Shown here: positions 18,461 to 27,250 of the stretch, one piece after another
Position numbering within the stretch: position 1 is the first letter of the stretch
Layout: each line of letters begins with the position of its first letter
Assembly: GCA_013824015.1 (NCBI GenBank)
Contig: PNNC01000043.1
Span: 1 to 61,887, forward strand
Source: Polaromonas sp.
GTDB lineage: Bacteria > Pseudomonadota > Gammaproteobacteria > Burkholderiales > Burkholderiaceae_C
Direction: 5' to 3'
Length of the DNA: 61,887 nucleotides
Translations under genes and position numbers: made by a program
Notes under the pieces: model-generated
What the model saw: the letters and a program-made list of their open reading frames with translations, nothing else
Database searches by the model: none
What the model was told of the DNA's origin: nothing

Positions 18461-18578
18461 TCAGCGAGGGCCGGCGTCCTACATGGAATTCCGTACCCGC
18501 CGACGGGCGGCCACGGCGCTTGAAACTACAGTGAATTCACGCCTGCCATACCGGCGGGTTTCATTCAAAGGAAACACC

Positions 18579-18776
18579 ATGAACAAGCACCAGGTTGAAG
18601 GCCGCGTTGACGAAGCCAAGGGCAAGGTCAAGGAAGTCGCTGGCCGTGTGGTCGGCAATGAAAGTCTGGAAGCCGAGGGTCTGGGCGACCAGGTCAAGGG
18701 CAAGGCCCAGGCCGGTTACGGGGACGCCAAGGAAGGCGCCAAGGATGCCGCCAAAAAGGCCATCGACAAGCTCTGA
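18579..18776 (+). CDS. CsbD-family stress protein
   Basis: 65 residues, Lys/Glu/Gly/Ala-rich, with the CsbD signature (MNKHQVEGRVDEAKGKVKEV then a repeated QVKGKAQAGYGDAKE). AAAGGA precedes the ATG. CsbD-like proteins are small soluble proteins made under general stress; their molecular function is unknown. It is the first gene of the stress/envelope island that runs to 24.1 kb. Confidence 0.92.
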   Translation: MNKHQVEGRVDEAKGKVKEVAGRVVGNESLEAEGLGDQVKGKAQAGYGDAKEGAKDAAKKAIDKL

Positions 18777-18814
18777 GCCCTGCGCCAGACCACTCATTTG
18801 AAAGGAGACTCATC

Positions 18815-19279
18815 ATGATTCAGCATTCAGCTTCTTCCGGCGCCGTGCGCCGCCCCCTGGCCGCTGCCGTTTGTTCGGTCGCCGTTCTGCTGGCGCTGGC
18901 CGCCTGCAACAAAGCTGACGACGGAAAAACCGTCGGCCAGTCGATCGACTCCGGTATTGCCAAAACCGAGCAGGCCGCCAAGGATGCCGGCAATGCCATG
19001 AAAGAGGCGAGCAAGGACGCGCAGGCGTCCGGCAGCCAGGCGACTGCCACGATGGGCGAAAAAATTGACGATGCCGTCATCACGACCTCGGTCAACGCGA
19101 GTTTTGCCAAGGATACGGACCTCAGCGCCATCAAGATCAATGTCGACACCAAGGACGGTGTTGTCACCCTCAATGGCCCTGCGCCGACGGCTGCTGCCAA
19201 GGACAAAGCCACCGAACTGGCCAAACAGGTCAAGGGTGTGGCTTCGGTCAACAACCAGCTGGTGGTGTCGGCGAGCTGA
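18815..19279 (+). CDS. BON-domain lipoprotein
   Basis: 154 residues. A lipoprotein signal peptide ends at the lipobox LAAC (Cys30). A helical Ala/Lys-rich linker follows and then one BON domain (KIDDAVITTSVNASFAKD through VASVNNQLVV). BON domains (OsmY-like) bind membranes and are made under osmotic stress; the protein should sit in the periplasm on the outer membrane. AAAGGAG precedes the start. Confidence 0.9.
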   Translation: MIQHSASSGAVRRPLAAAVCSVAVLLALAACNKADDGKTVGQSIDSGIAKTEQAAKDAGNAMKEASKDAQASGSQATATMGEKIDDAVITTSVNASFAKDTDLSAIKINVDTKDGVVTLNGPAPTAAAKDKATELAKQVKGVASVNNQLVVSAS

Positions 19280-19298
19280 ATTTCGCCTTGCTCACCAG

Positions 19299-19328
19299 GC
19301 CGCAGCCTTCGGGTTGCGGCTTTTTTTT
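19299..19328 (+). terminator. Intrinsic terminator after the BON lipoprotein
   Basis: Arms GCCGCAGCC and GGTTGCGGC with a TTCG loop, then eight T residues. It closes the CsbD-BON transcription unit. Confidence 0.88.
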
Positions 19329-19383
19329 GCCCTCAGGGTGCCGGTCCGGGTGGCCTGCGCCAGCGGCTGCAGCAGGCGACGCC

Positions 19384-19432
19384 CAAAAAAAGCAGGGGCC
19401 CGGCGCTGTTCGCACCGGGCCCCTGCTTTTTT
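19384..19432. terminator. Bidirectional intrinsic terminator between convergent BON genes
   Basis: A long near-perfect hairpin (GCAGGGGCCCGG and CCGGGCCCCTGC) flanked by A and T runs on both sides. It can stop transcription from both strands, as expected between the plus-strand and minus-strand BON genes. Confidence 0.88.
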
Positions 19433-19468
19433 GATCTGGCGCGACGGCCAGATCATGCCGCCATGGGA

Positions 19469-19783
19469 TTAAGGACGGACGACGATGTCGTTGCGCACGG
19501 CGCGGACATTCTTGGTATCGCGGGCCAGGTTTTCAGCCTGTGCTTTTTCGGTGGCCGACTTGGCGAAACCGGACAGTTGCACCGTGCCGTTCAGCGTTTC
19601 CACGTTGAGGGAGGTGGCAGACACGGTTTTGTCAGCAGCAAACTTGGCTTTGACGGCGGTGGTGATGGCAGCATCATCCACGTAGGCGCCGGCTGTCTGC
19701 TGACCACGCCCCACGGCGCAACCGGTGCTGATGATGGTGATGCCGGCGAGGGCGGCGAAGGCAATTGCGCGAGCGTATTTCAT
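19469..19783 (-). CDS. Single-BON-domain lipoprotein
   Basis: 104 residues. The signal peptide ends at STGC (lipobox Cys22). The BON domain covers most of the rest (VDDAAITTAVKAKFAADKTV through NVRAVRNDIVV). It is a paralogue of the convergent plus-strand BON lipoprotein but lacks its long linker. GGAAAAAACC lies in front of the start; a better ribosome site is CAAGGAAAAA on the minus strand. Confidence 0.9.
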   Translation of the reverse strand: MKYARAIAFAALAGITIISTGCAVGRGQQTAGAYVDDAAITTAVKAKFAADKTVSATSLNVETLNGTVQLSGFAKSATEKAQAENLARDTKNVRAVRNDIVVRP

Positions 19784-19876
19784 GGTTTTTTCCTTGAGGT
19801 TATGGGTCTGTTTGGTGCGGAGAGTTGAAAAGCTTGCCGACTGACGGCACCACGCCGGTCGGTTTGCATAAGGGTT

Positions 19877-20308
19877 CTATCGGTGGCGGTCGGGCCGTCC
19901 GCCATGCATCAGCGACTGCACAATGCCCGAGACTTCGGTGGACTTGAGCAGCGCCAGACCCACACCGGTCAGCGAGATCAGCCGCCAGGGCCGCAACACC
20001 ACCAGGGCGGCGCCTGTGGCAGCTGCGATACCGAGCAATTTGACAGGCTGCTCGCGGGCATAACCCTGCATCATGGGTTTGGCCACATCCAGCGCCAGAT
20101 GCGCCGGGTGTGAGCGCCACCATGAGGCCGCGACCTGCTTGACCAGATCCCAGGATCCGGCAGAAGCGTCAATGCCGCTCTCGATGATGTCTTCGTCATG
20201 GCTGTCGGTCTCAGGCGTGTCGCTGTCCGGGTCTTCCCGGTTCATGTCACGCACAATCGCCAGACGGCTGGCGGCCAGCCTTTGTTGTGCGGTCAGGGCA
20301 GTGGTCAT
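19877..20308 (-). CDS. Conserved membrane-associated protein, third member of the first yqj-like triad
   Basis: 143 residues from an ATG preceded by GGAACCTTCC on the minus strand. The N-terminal half is acidic (DPDSDTPETDSHDEDIIES) and the C-terminal half has one or two hydrophobic helices (LLGIAAATGAALVVLRPWRL). I do not recognise a named family with certainty. It follows the holin-like and DUF883 genes on the same strand, in the place that YqjK-type proteins occupy, and is a likely envelope stress protein. Confidence 0.7.
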   Translation of the reverse strand: MTTALTAQQRLAASRLAIVRDMNREDPDSDTPETDSHDEDIIESGIDASAGSWDLVKQVAASWWRSHPAHLALDVAKPMMQGYAREQPVKLLGIAAATGAALVVLRPWRLISLTGVGLALLKSTEVSGIVQSLMHGGRPDRHR

Positions 20309-20327
20309 GGAAGGTTCCTGCACGGTG

Positions 20328-20693
20328 TCACGCGGCCGAACGCAAGGCCTGGGCATCGCGGTCAACCTGCGCCCTGACCTCTGCAAAATGGCTGCGAGTC
20401 AGCGGTTGGCGCGCCTTGAAAAAAGCCATCAGCGTCAGCACCAGCGCCACTGCCGGCACGGCCACCAGCGCCCAGTGGAACTGGCTGGTGAACGCGCCCA
20501 GCATGAGCGCCACGCCCGCCAGGATCAGGAACACCATCGCGCCGATCACCACCAGCACCCAGGCGACGACCCGCTGGATCAGGTCCACGCCGGCCTCCGA
20601 CGCTTCTTCCCGGACCAACTCGGCATAACCCGCCAGATGGTCGATCAGGAGATTGGGCCGGCGGATCAGGGTCGAGATGAAGGGGTGCAGCAT
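20328..20693 (-). CDS. Phage-holin-like (holin-X/YqjE-type) membrane protein
   Basis: 121 residues. An amphipathic N-terminus (RRPNLLIDHLAGYAELVREE) is followed by two adjacent membrane helices (VVAWVLVVIGAMVFLILAGV and WALVAVPAVALVLTLMAFF) and a charged tail. This is the pattern of the YqjE/holin-X group, small inner-membrane proteins that are not phage-borne. The triad with the DUF883 protein upstream is typical. Confidence 0.82.
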   Translation of the reverse strand: MLHPFISTLIRRPNLLIDHLAGYAELVREEASEAGVDLIQRVVAWVLVVIGAMVFLILAGVALMLGAFTSQFHWALVAVPAVALVLTLMAFFKARQPLTRSHFAEVRAQVDRDAQALRSAA

Positions 20694-20732
20694 GGCAGGC
20701 GTGAAAAGCGGTGGTGGCCAGGAACGGACCGA

Positions 20733-21134
20733 TTAGCGGGGATCGCGGTTACGGGCGGCTGCCACCAGCAGCGCCACGGTGGCGCCGACGGCCGCAGCAA
20801 TCAGCACGGCCTTGACCGGCTCGTTGGCGACGTAACGGGTGGTGGCATCGGCGTAGCGGTGCATCGAACGCTGTGCGCGTTCGCTGGCTTCCGCGGCCAT
20901 GTCCATGCTCTGGCGCGCCAGCTTCTGGGCCTGCGTCGCGAGTTTGTCGACCATCGGGTCGATGCTGCCGCGCAACTGGCGGACCTTGCTTTCGGCCTTG
21001 TCCAGCGTGTCGTTGGCCAGGCTCCGGCTGGTCTCGACGGCGTGTTCCGCGCCGTTGAGCATTTGATCGGACAGGTGACGTGCGCTGGTCAGGGTGTCGT
21101 GGGTGGACGGGATGCTGGAGCTGGTGGTTTTCAT
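20733..21134 (-). CDS. DUF883 (YqjD/ElaB-like) membrane-anchored protein
   Basis: 133 residues. A long helical, coiled-coil-like part (residues 15-95) precedes a C-terminal membrane anchor with the family signature (YVANEPVKAVLIAAAVGATV). E. coli YqjD and ElaB of this family tether ribosomes to the inner membrane in stationary phase; the same role here is inference. It heads the minus-strand triad. Confidence 0.85.
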   Translation of the reverse strand: MKTTSSSIPSTHDTLTSARHLSDQMLNGAEHAVETSRSLANDTLDKAESKVRQLRGSIDPMVDKLATQAQKLARQSMDMAAEASERAQRSMHRYADATTRYVANEPVKAVLIAAAVGATVALLVAAARNRDPR

Positions 21135-21205
21135 GGGGGGTCCTGGTAGTTAAAGCGGGAGTCCTTCACCCGGGAGATCCGGGCGAGGGCAGAAGGGGGT
21201 GGTGG

Positions 21206-21370
21206 TCAGTTTCTTTTCATCAGGCCAACCACAAAGCTGACCACCGCGAAGATCGCGAAGATGAAAAACAGGATCTTGGCGATTTCAACGGCGCCGGCGG
21301 CGATACCGCCGAAACCAAACACGGCGGCGATCAGGGCAATCACCAGAAAGACAACGGAATAGTGCAGCAT
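21206..21370 (-). CDS. DUF1328 small membrane protein (YtjA-like)
   Basis: 54 residues, read directly from the minus strand: start [20 protein letters not shown] and end [10 protein letters not shown]. It has two hydrophobic helices separated by a [12 protein letters not shown] turn, the signature of DUF1328. AGGAGA lies just upstream of the ATG. The family is a short envelope protein found with stress genes in proteobacteria; function unknown. Confidence 0.9.
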   Translation of the reverse strand: MLHYSVVFLVIALIAAVFGFGGIAAGAVEIAKILFFIFAIFAVVSFVVGLMKRN

Positions 21371-21505
21371 GTCGATCTCCTTGCAGGGCGGTGCCCATGG
21401 GTTGCGGCGCTCACATTCGAAGCACCTGCGGCAAGCTTAGGTGGGCAGCGGCGAATTGTTCATCGGTGGCTGCCGGATGGCCCTGTGGGGTTGCACGATG
21501 AGGCG

Positions 21506-21519
21506 CTGTAGGACACAGC
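21506..21519. promoter_or_regulatory. Half-site CTGTAGG upstream of the DUF1328/DUF883 genes
   Basis: CTGTAGGACACAGC carries one arm of the CTGTAGG inverted repeat seen at 24214. It sits about 140 bases upstream of the DUF1328 gene, in the gap to the kinase gene. Candidate only. Confidence 0.3.
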
Positions 21520-21618
21520 CGATCGGCACAGCGCCCGCGCATCGGCGCCTCGGTGACCAGGTGTGTCAGTGTGAGCGGACGGCGCCGCATCGGCGGCCGG
21601 CCGCGAAGCCGGTCGGGC

Positions 21619-22968
21619 TCAGGCGGTCAGCGCGGATTTGGGCAGCACCGCAAAAATGCGTGTGCCCTCGCCGGGACGCGAGGTCACCGTGAGCTTGCCG
21701 CCCGCCGCCTCGACGCGGTGCCGCATGCCGGCCAGGCCATGGCTGGCGGCGCTGATTTTCAGGCTGTCAAAACCCTTGCCATCGTCCTTGACCTCGACGG
21801 CAATGTAGCTGTCGAAGTTGTGCAGGCTGATTTCGGCCTGCTGCGCCTCGGCGTACTTGCCGATGTTGGTCAGCGACTCCTGCACCAGGCGGTAGACCGT
21901 GAGCTGCGCGGCGCCACCGAGCTCCACCATTTCGAGGTCGGTGCTGATGCTCAGTCCCGACCGGTCCTCGAATTCCCTCGCCAGAATTTCCAGCGAGGCG
22001 ACCAGGCCCAGGTGCGACAGTGACGAAGGGCGCAGGTCTTCGACGATGCGCCGCTTCAGCGCAATGCCGCTGTTGAGGGTTTCGATCAGGTGCTGGATGC
22101 GCTCGGTGGCTTCCGGTGAAATGACGCCCAGCCGCGATTTGATGCGCGCCACGTCCAGTTTGGCGGCCGTCAGCAGCGCGCCCAGTTCGTCGTGCAGTTC
22201 CCGGGCCAGGTGGCCGCGCTCGTCCTCGCGCACCTGCTGCAGGTGGGTGGCCAGTTCGGCCAGCGTGGCCGTGCGTTCGCGCACTTCCCGGTCGAGCTGG
22301 TCGCGTTCGCGCTGCAGCGATTCCTGCTCGCGCTTGCCGGAGTCCAGCAAGGCCCGGGTTTGCCGCAGATACATGTAAAACGCCAGCAGCCCGGCCAGCG
22401 CCATCAGGGCAATACCCAGGCGCGCCAGCTGCAGCGATTTGGCGATCTGCGCCTGCGCGACCTGCATTTTGCTGTTGCTGGACTGGATCAACTTGGCGAT
22501 CTGGCTGCGGATGGCTTTCATCTGCTCCATGCCGACGTCGGTGGTGAGTACGAACTTCCAGGCCTCCTCATTGCCCTGCTTGCGCATGCGCACGCTCAGG
22601 TCCATTTCCGCCAGCTTGCGCGACACGTTGCGCGAGAGCACCGCGAACTCGGCCAGATCCGCCGGGTGCGGGGTGTAAAGCCGGCGCAGGGCGTCCAGCG
22701 TCTGGTTGATCTCGGCGGTCGCGGCGTCGTAAGGCTCCAGGTATTTGGAATCTCCGGTGAGCAGGTAACCGCGCTGGCCAGTTTCGGCGTCGAGCATGTG
22801 CTGCAGCAGCCGGTTGACCATGCCCCGCGTTTCCTGCGCCGCTTCAATGCTGGTGCTGGCCTGGGTGGACAGGCGGAAACCAGCCTCGTTGATGAAGATC
22901 AAAATGGCGGCCGCCAGCACTGCCAGGGGCAGGCTGATCGCCATTTTGGGTATTGCAAACCATCTCAT
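21619..22968 (-). CDS. CHASE3 sensor histidine kinase (NarL/UhpB type)
   Basis: 449 residues. Two membrane helices (about 10-30 and 183-200) frame a CHASE3 sensor domain (HMLDAETGQRGYLLTGDSKYL is its signature). A coiled coil follows, then a HisKA_3 dimerisation domain with the phosphorylated His259 in ELHDELGALL, and an HATPase_c domain (VQESLTNIGKYAEA, VKDDGKGFD, GLAGMRHRVEAAGG). The partner is almost certainly the divergent LuxR-type regulator 134 bases away. The ligand is unknown; CHASE3 kinases sense envelope or environmental cues. Confidence 0.93.
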   Translation of the reverse strand: MRWFAIPKMAISLPLAVLAAAILIFINEAGFRLSTQASTSIEAAQETRGMVNRLLQHMLDAETGQRGYLLTGDSKYLEPYDAATAEINQTLDALRRLYTPHPADLAEFAVLSRNVSRKLAEMDLSVRMRKQGNEEAWKFVLTTDVGMEQMKAIRSQIAKLIQSSNSKMQVAQAQIAKSLQLARLGIALMALAGLLAFYMYLRQTRALLDSGKREQESLQRERDQLDREVRERTATLAELATHLQQVREDERGHLARELHDELGALLTAAKLDVARIKSRLGVISPEATERIQHLIETLNSGIALKRRIVEDLRPSSLSHLGLVASLEILAREFEDRSGLSISTDLEMVELGGAAQLTVYRLVQESLTNIGKYAEAQQAEISLHNFDSYIAVEVKDDGKGFDSLKISAASHGLAGMRHRVEAAGGKLTVTSRPGEGTRIFAVLPKSALTA

Positions 22969-23102
22969 CCTGATCTCCGGTCCTATTTCAATCGATAATT
23001 CGTGAATAATCGCTTTTGAGACAAAAAAGCCCGGCGTAATTACGTGGCGCCGTGTCGAAGCATTGTGCCGCGTTGAAACGAAGACCTTGAAAAGGAATTG
23101 AA

Positions 23103-23735
23103 ATGATCAAAATTGGAATTGTTGACGACCATGCCATCGTGCGTTCGGGGCTCAAACAGTTCTTTTCCGACCAGGTTGACCTGCGCGTCGTCGGCGAAGC
23201 GGCCAGCGGCCGGGAAGCGATTGACCTGGTCCGCAATGTGGAACTCGACATTCTGGTCATGGACCTGTCCATGCCGGGGCAAAGCGGCATCGATGCGCTG
23301 GCCATGATCCGCGCCAAGGCGCCCGACGTCGGCATCCTGATCCTCAGCGGTTATCCCGAGGAGCATTACGCCGTCAACCTGATCCGCCAGGGCGCCAGCG
23401 GCTACCTGAACAAGGAATGCGACCCGATGGAAATCGTCAACGCCATCCGCGTGATTTCCCTGGGCAAGCGCTACATCACGCCGGCCGTGGCCGAGTTGCT
23501 GGCGCAGCAACTCAATCGCAAGAACGACGCGACGCCGCATGAGCAACTGTCCGAGCGTGAGTTTCAGGTGTTTCTGAAGCTCGCCAAGGGTGAAACCGCC
23601 GGTGACATTGCCAAGGCCCTGTCGCTGAGCGTCAAAACCGTCAGCACCTACCGCACCCGTGTGATGGAGAAGATGAGCCTCGCGTCCAACAGCGACCTGA
23701 CCTATTACGCGCTGAAGAACAAGCTGATTGATTGA
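23103..23735 (+). CDS. NarL/LuxR-family response regulator
   Basis: 210 residues. The receiver domain has DDH at 8-10, the phosphoacceptor Asp54 (VMDLSMPG) and the Lys in LNKE. A LuxR-type helix-turn-helix follows at about 145-205 (LSEREFQVFLKLAKGETAGD, LSVKTVSTYRTRVMEKM). AAAAGGA precedes the ATG. It should act as the output of the divergent CHASE3 kinase, and may control the stress genes of this island; that regulon is inference. Confidence 0.95.
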   Translation: MIKIGIVDDHAIVRSGLKQFFSDQVDLRVVGEAASGREAIDLVRNVELDILVMDLSMPGQSGIDALAMIRAKAPDVGILILSGYPEEHYAVNLIRQGASGYLNKECDPMEIVNAIRVISLGKRYITPAVAELLAQQLNRKNDATPHEQLSEREFQVFLKLAKGETAGDIAKALSLSVKTVSTYRTRVMEKMSLASNSDLTYYALKNKLID

Positions 23736-23760
23736 TTGAGGACGGGACGGCGCTGGGCGG

Positions 23761-24126
23761 CTATTGCGTCAGGCAATAGTTGATCAGCGCGTCAATTTCA
23801 TTCGATTTGTCAAAAACCGCGTCCACGCCCAGCTGGGCGCAGCGCTTGCGGATATCGGCGGTGGCGTAGTTGCTCAGCACAATGACTTTCTGCTGCGCCT
23901 TGCGATTGCGACAGGCCTCCAGCACCCCCAGCCCGCTTCCCTGTTTCAGGAAAAGATCAACAATGGCCAGGTCCCATGCCTGACCGTCTTTCCCGAGCCA
24001 TTCCCTGGCCTCGTTTTCCGTTTCCGCCGTGCCCACGGCATCAATACCGACAAGTTCTTCAAGCGTGGCTATCAGGTTGTCGCGAATCGTGGCGTTGTCT
24101 TCGACGATGTAAGTTTTTAGTCCCAC
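23761..24126 (-). CDS. Single-domain response regulator receiver
   Basis: 121 residues, only a CheY-like receiver with no output domain. The acidic pair (VEDN), phosphoacceptor Asp57 (AIVDLFL), Thr/Ser switch (VLSNYA) and Lys (VFDKSNE) are all present, so it should be phosphorylated. It may work as a phosphate sink or relay for the neighbouring kinase. It converges on the LuxR-type regulator gene. Confidence 0.9.
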   Translation of the reverse strand: MGLKTYIVEDNATIRDNLIATLEELVGIDAVGTAETENEAREWLGKDGQAWDLAIVDLFLKQGSGLGVLEACRNRKAQQKVIVLSNYATADIRKRCAQLGVDAVFDKSNEIDALINYCLTQ

Positions 24127-24213
24127 GGATCTTCAATTCGGTCTGATAAATAGATCTGTTAACTAATGTATCTATGTTTGCCAAGTGATTCTGACAGGCC
24201 GCTTGTGACCGCC

Positions 24214-24233
24214 CTGTAGGAAGTTGCCTACAG
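24214..24233. promoter_or_regulatory. Inverted repeat CTGTAGG-N6-CCTACAG, candidate operator
   Basis: Perfect seven-base arms separated by AAGTTG, in the 275-base gap between the lone receiver gene (minus strand) and the AsmA gene (plus strand). The symmetry suits a dimeric regulator such as the LuxR-type protein nearby. The gap holds no gene that I can see. Confidence 0.45.
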
Positions 24234-24401
24234 TCTGCCGATGTAGGTCAGCGCTGACATCCGGCCATGGTAGCAGCCGATGGTTGGGCGAGGGCCTTGC
24301 TCTGATACTGGAGCATCGATGGTTCGCCATTGAATGTCCCTCTTGCACCCCAGGCGGGTCTGGTTTCGACGAAGCCTCATCAACAAGAGCGCAACACTTT
24401 T

Positions 24402-26393
24402 ATGAACACTTTTCCTCCAGCCCGCCCCAGGCTTCGCGACGCGTTGTGGGCCCGGATTGCGGCGGCAGTCCTGGCGGTCGTGCTGCTGCTGGTGCTGCTG
24501 GTGGTGTTTTTCCCCTGGGACCTGCTGCGCGGACCGGTCAACCGTTATGTCAGCGAGCAGACCGGACGGAAGTTCGAGATCACACGCAAGCTGGATGTGA
24601 AACTGGGCCGCACCATCCGTGTGCTTGCCGACGGCATCGAGTTCGCCAACCCGGCCTGGGCCCGCGAGCCCTACCTGGTCAAGGCGGAGGCGGCGGAAAT
24701 CCAGATCAGGTTGTGGCCCCTGCTGAGCGGTCATATCGCGCTGCCGCTGGTCAGCCTGCAAAAACCCGAACTCGGTCTGCAGATCGAGCCTGACGGAAAA
24801 CGCACCTGGTCGCTGGGCAAGGACACCTCCGACGAAAGCAAGGTGCCGGACATCGGGCAGCTGCTGATCGACCAGGGCGTGGTGAGTTACCTGGCGAGTG
24901 CCCAGGGTGCCGACATCACCGCCGATGTGGGTCTCGCGGCGGAGGCCTCTTCCGGCTTGCCGCTGAGCTACAAGGCCAGGGGGAAGTGGAAGGGTGAGAC
25001 GTTCACGGCCCAGGGCAGGGCAGGCGGCGTGCTGCAACTGAGTGCCGATACGGCGGGTACCTTTCCGCTGGAGATCACGGCTGCGGCGGGGGCCACGCGC
25101 CTGAAGGCCAAGGGAACGGTGACCAATCTTTCCGAGGTCGGCGGCATTGACGCCACCTTTGAACTCGAAGGCCGCAGCCTCGCGGATCTGTACAAACTGG
25201 TCGGTGTGGTGTTGCCGGGGACGCCCCCCTACAAGCTGCGCGGAAAACTGGACAAGCAGGGCCTGAGCTGGGCCGTGAGCCAGATCAGCGGCGTGCTGGG
25301 CAAGTCGGACCTCAATGGCGCGCTGACCTTCACCAATGCCAAACCCGTCCCGCTGCTGACCGGCAAGGTCCAGTCGCGACTGCTCGACTTCGAGGACCTG
25401 GGCCCCATCGTCGGCCTGTCCTCCGACAACGCGCCGCCCGCGATGGCAAAAAACGCCAGCCCGCAAAAACGGCCAGCGCGTGCCGGTCGGGTTCTGCCCG
25501 ACGCCAAGCTCGACTTTGCCCGCCTCAAGGCCATGAACGCCAATGTGTCCTGGAGCGCTGCAAAAATCGTGCATGTGAAGGCCTTGCCGCTGGACCGCAT
25601 GAGCGCCGACATCAAGCTCGACAACGGGGTGCTGCAGCTTGATCCGCTGAAACTGGGTGTCGCCGGCGGCGAGCTCGCAGGTCGGCTGGCAATCAACAGC
25701 AAGGTATCGCCGACAGTGATTGAAACCCGGCTCGACGCGCGCGCGATTGAACTCAACCGCCTGTTTCCGACCATTGAAACCACCAAAAGCAGCCTGGGCA
25801 GGATCAGCGGCCAGGTGGACCTCAAGGGCAGCGGCAGCTCGACGGCCCAGGTGCTGGCTTCGTCCTCCGGCAATGTGGCTTTCCTGATGGGCTCCGGCCA
25901 GATCAGCAACATCCTGCTGGAGTTCATGGGCCTGGACGGCGGCGAGATCATCAAGTTCCTGGTGCGCGGCGACCGCAACGTGCGGCTGCGTTGTGCGGCG
26001 GCGGCGTTTGACGTTCAAAAGGGGCTGATGACCAGCAAGGCGATTGTGCTGGACACCGTCGACACGGTGATTGATGGCGCCGGCACCATCAGCCTGGCCG
26101 ATGAGACCTTGAACATCCGGCTCGAGCCGTCGCCCAAGGACGCCAGCATCCTGAGCCTGCGTTCGCCCCTCAACATCGGCGGCACCTTCGGGGCGCCGAC
26201 GGCGGCGCCCGACAAGGGCGCGCTGGCCGGCCGTGCCGGTATCGCGCTGGCACTGGCGGCCCTCAATCCGCTGCTGGCGCTGGCCGCCACCATTGAAACC
26301 GGCCCGGGACAGAATGCCGACTGCAGGCAGGTGATCCAGCAGGCGGCCGCGCCGCGCGCCGCTGCGGCCATCCCGGCCGGCGCCGTCAAGTAG
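24402..26393 (+). CDS. AsmA-family envelope protein
   Basis: 663 residues from the second in-frame ATG; a start 72 bases upstream is possible but has an atypical N-terminus. A membrane helix (residues 18-40, AAVLAVVLLLVLLVVFF) is followed by the AsmA N-terminal domain (TGRKFEITRKLDVKLGR) and a long beta-rich periplasmic part ending in the AsmA C-terminal domain (LNIRLEPSPKDASILSLRSP). Such proteins span the periplasm and are linked to lipid transport to the outer membrane. Confidence 0.88.
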   Translation: MNTFPPARPRLRDALWARIAAAVLAVVLLLVLLVVFFPWDLLRGPVNRYVSEQTGRKFEITRKLDVKLGRTIRVLADGIEFANPAWAREPYLVKAEAAEIQIRLWPLLSGHIALPLVSLQKPELGLQIEPDGKRTWSLGKDTSDESKVPDIGQLLIDQGVVSYLASAQGADITADVGLAAEASSGLPLSYKARGKWKGETFTAQGRAGGVLQLSADTAGTFPLEITAAAGATRLKAKGTVTNLSEVGGIDATFELEGRSLADLYKLVGVVLPGTPPYKLRGKLDKQGLSWAVSQISGVLGKSDLNGALTFTNAKPVPLLTGKVQSRLLDFEDLGPIVGLSSDNAPPAMAKNASPQKRPARAGRVLPDAKLDFARLKAMNANVSWSAAKIVHVKALPLDRMSADIKLDNGVLQLDPLKLGVAGGELAGRLAINSKVSPTVIETRLDARAIELNRLFPTIETTKSSLGRISGQVDLKGSGSSTAQVLASSSGNVAFLMGSGQISNILLEFMGLDGGEIIKFLVRGDRNVRLRCAAAAFDVQKGLMTSKAIVLDTVDTVIDGAGTISLADETLNIRLEPSPKDASILSLRSPLNIGGTFGAPTAAPDKGALAGRAGIALALAALNPLLALAATIETGPGQNADCRQVIQQAAAPRAAAAIPAGAVK

Positions 26394-26396
26394 CCC

Positions 26397-27167
26397 TCAG
26401 CCCGGGGCGTGGCCCGTGGATGCAGCGCTGCAGACCGGGCAGGCCGGATGGCGCGGCACGCGCACCTCGTTCCAGTCCATGTTTCGGCCATCGACCATCA
26501 GCAGGCGGCCGGTCAGCGGCCGACCGATGCCGCAGAGCAGCTTGAGGGCTTCGGCAGCCTGCACCGTCCCCACCATGCCGACCAAGGGCGCAAACACGCC
26601 CATGGTGGCGCACAAGGCCTCCTCGACCGCTTCCGATGGCGGGAACACGCAGGCGTAACAGGGTGAATCGGGCTGGCGCGGGTCATATACCGCCACCTGC
26701 CCGTCAAAACGGATGGCGGCGCCCGATACCAGCGGTTTGTGGTGTTTGACGCAGGCGCGGTTGATGGCCTGGCGGGTGGCAAAGTTGTCGCAGCAATCCA
26801 GCACCAGGTCCATCTGCGGCAGCAGCTCATCGAGCAGCGCCCCATCGGCGCGGGCCGTGATGGTTGTCACCTGCACGTCCGGATTGATGTCGGCAATCGC
26901 CTGCCGCACCGACTCGGCCTTGAACTGCCCGACGCGCGACAGGGTGTGGGCAATCTGCCGCTGCAGGTTGGTGGTGTCCACCCGGTCATGGTCCACCACG
27001 GTGATGTGGCCAACACCGGCGCTGCCCAGATACAGCGCCACGGGCGAGCCGAGGCCGCCGGCGCCCACGATCAGCACGCGGGAGGACAACAGGGTGTCCT
27101 GTCCTTCGACCCCGAGCTCATCGAGCAGGATATGGCGCGAGTAGCGCAGCAGCTGGCTATCGTTCAT
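26397..27167 (-). CDS. moeB: HesA/MoeB/ThiF-family adenylyltransferase
   Basis: 256 residues of the E1-like superfamily. Seen: the nucleotide loop GAGGLGSPVALYLGSAGVG, the Arg/Asp residues of the LQRQIAHT block, DCCDNFATRQ and the zinc Cys pairs (CYAC, CPVC). It adenylates the C-terminal glycine of a ubiquitin-like sulfur carrier: MoaD, ThiS or both. A thiS gene lies 11 kb away and no separate thiF is visible, so a dual role is plausible. It lies three bases from the convergent AsmA gene. Confidence 0.9.
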   Translation of the reverse strand: MNDSQLLRYSRHILLDELGVEGQDTLLSSRVLIVGAGGLGSPVALYLGSAGVGHITVVDHDRVDTTNLQRQIAHTLSRVGQFKAESVRQAIADINPDVQVTTITARADGALLDELLPQMDLVLDCCDNFATRQAINRACVKHHKPLVSGAAIRFDGQVAVYDPRQPDSPCYACVFPPSEAVEEALCATMGVFAPLVGMVGTVQAAEALKLLCGIGRPLTGRLLMVDGRNMDWNEVRVPRHPACPVCSAASTGHAPG

Positions 27168-27250
27168 GGAGCGGGCTGGCCCGGGCGTGCGCCGGAAGCG
27201 CCGGTTGGCACGCGGGCGGCTTCCCGTCCCGGTGCGTGCTGCCCGGCGGC

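Noticed and set aside
20328..20693. Holin-like genes considered as signs of a prophage
   Set aside because: No other phage genes are near, and the DUF883-holin-like-third gene order is that of the chromosomal yqjDEK group.
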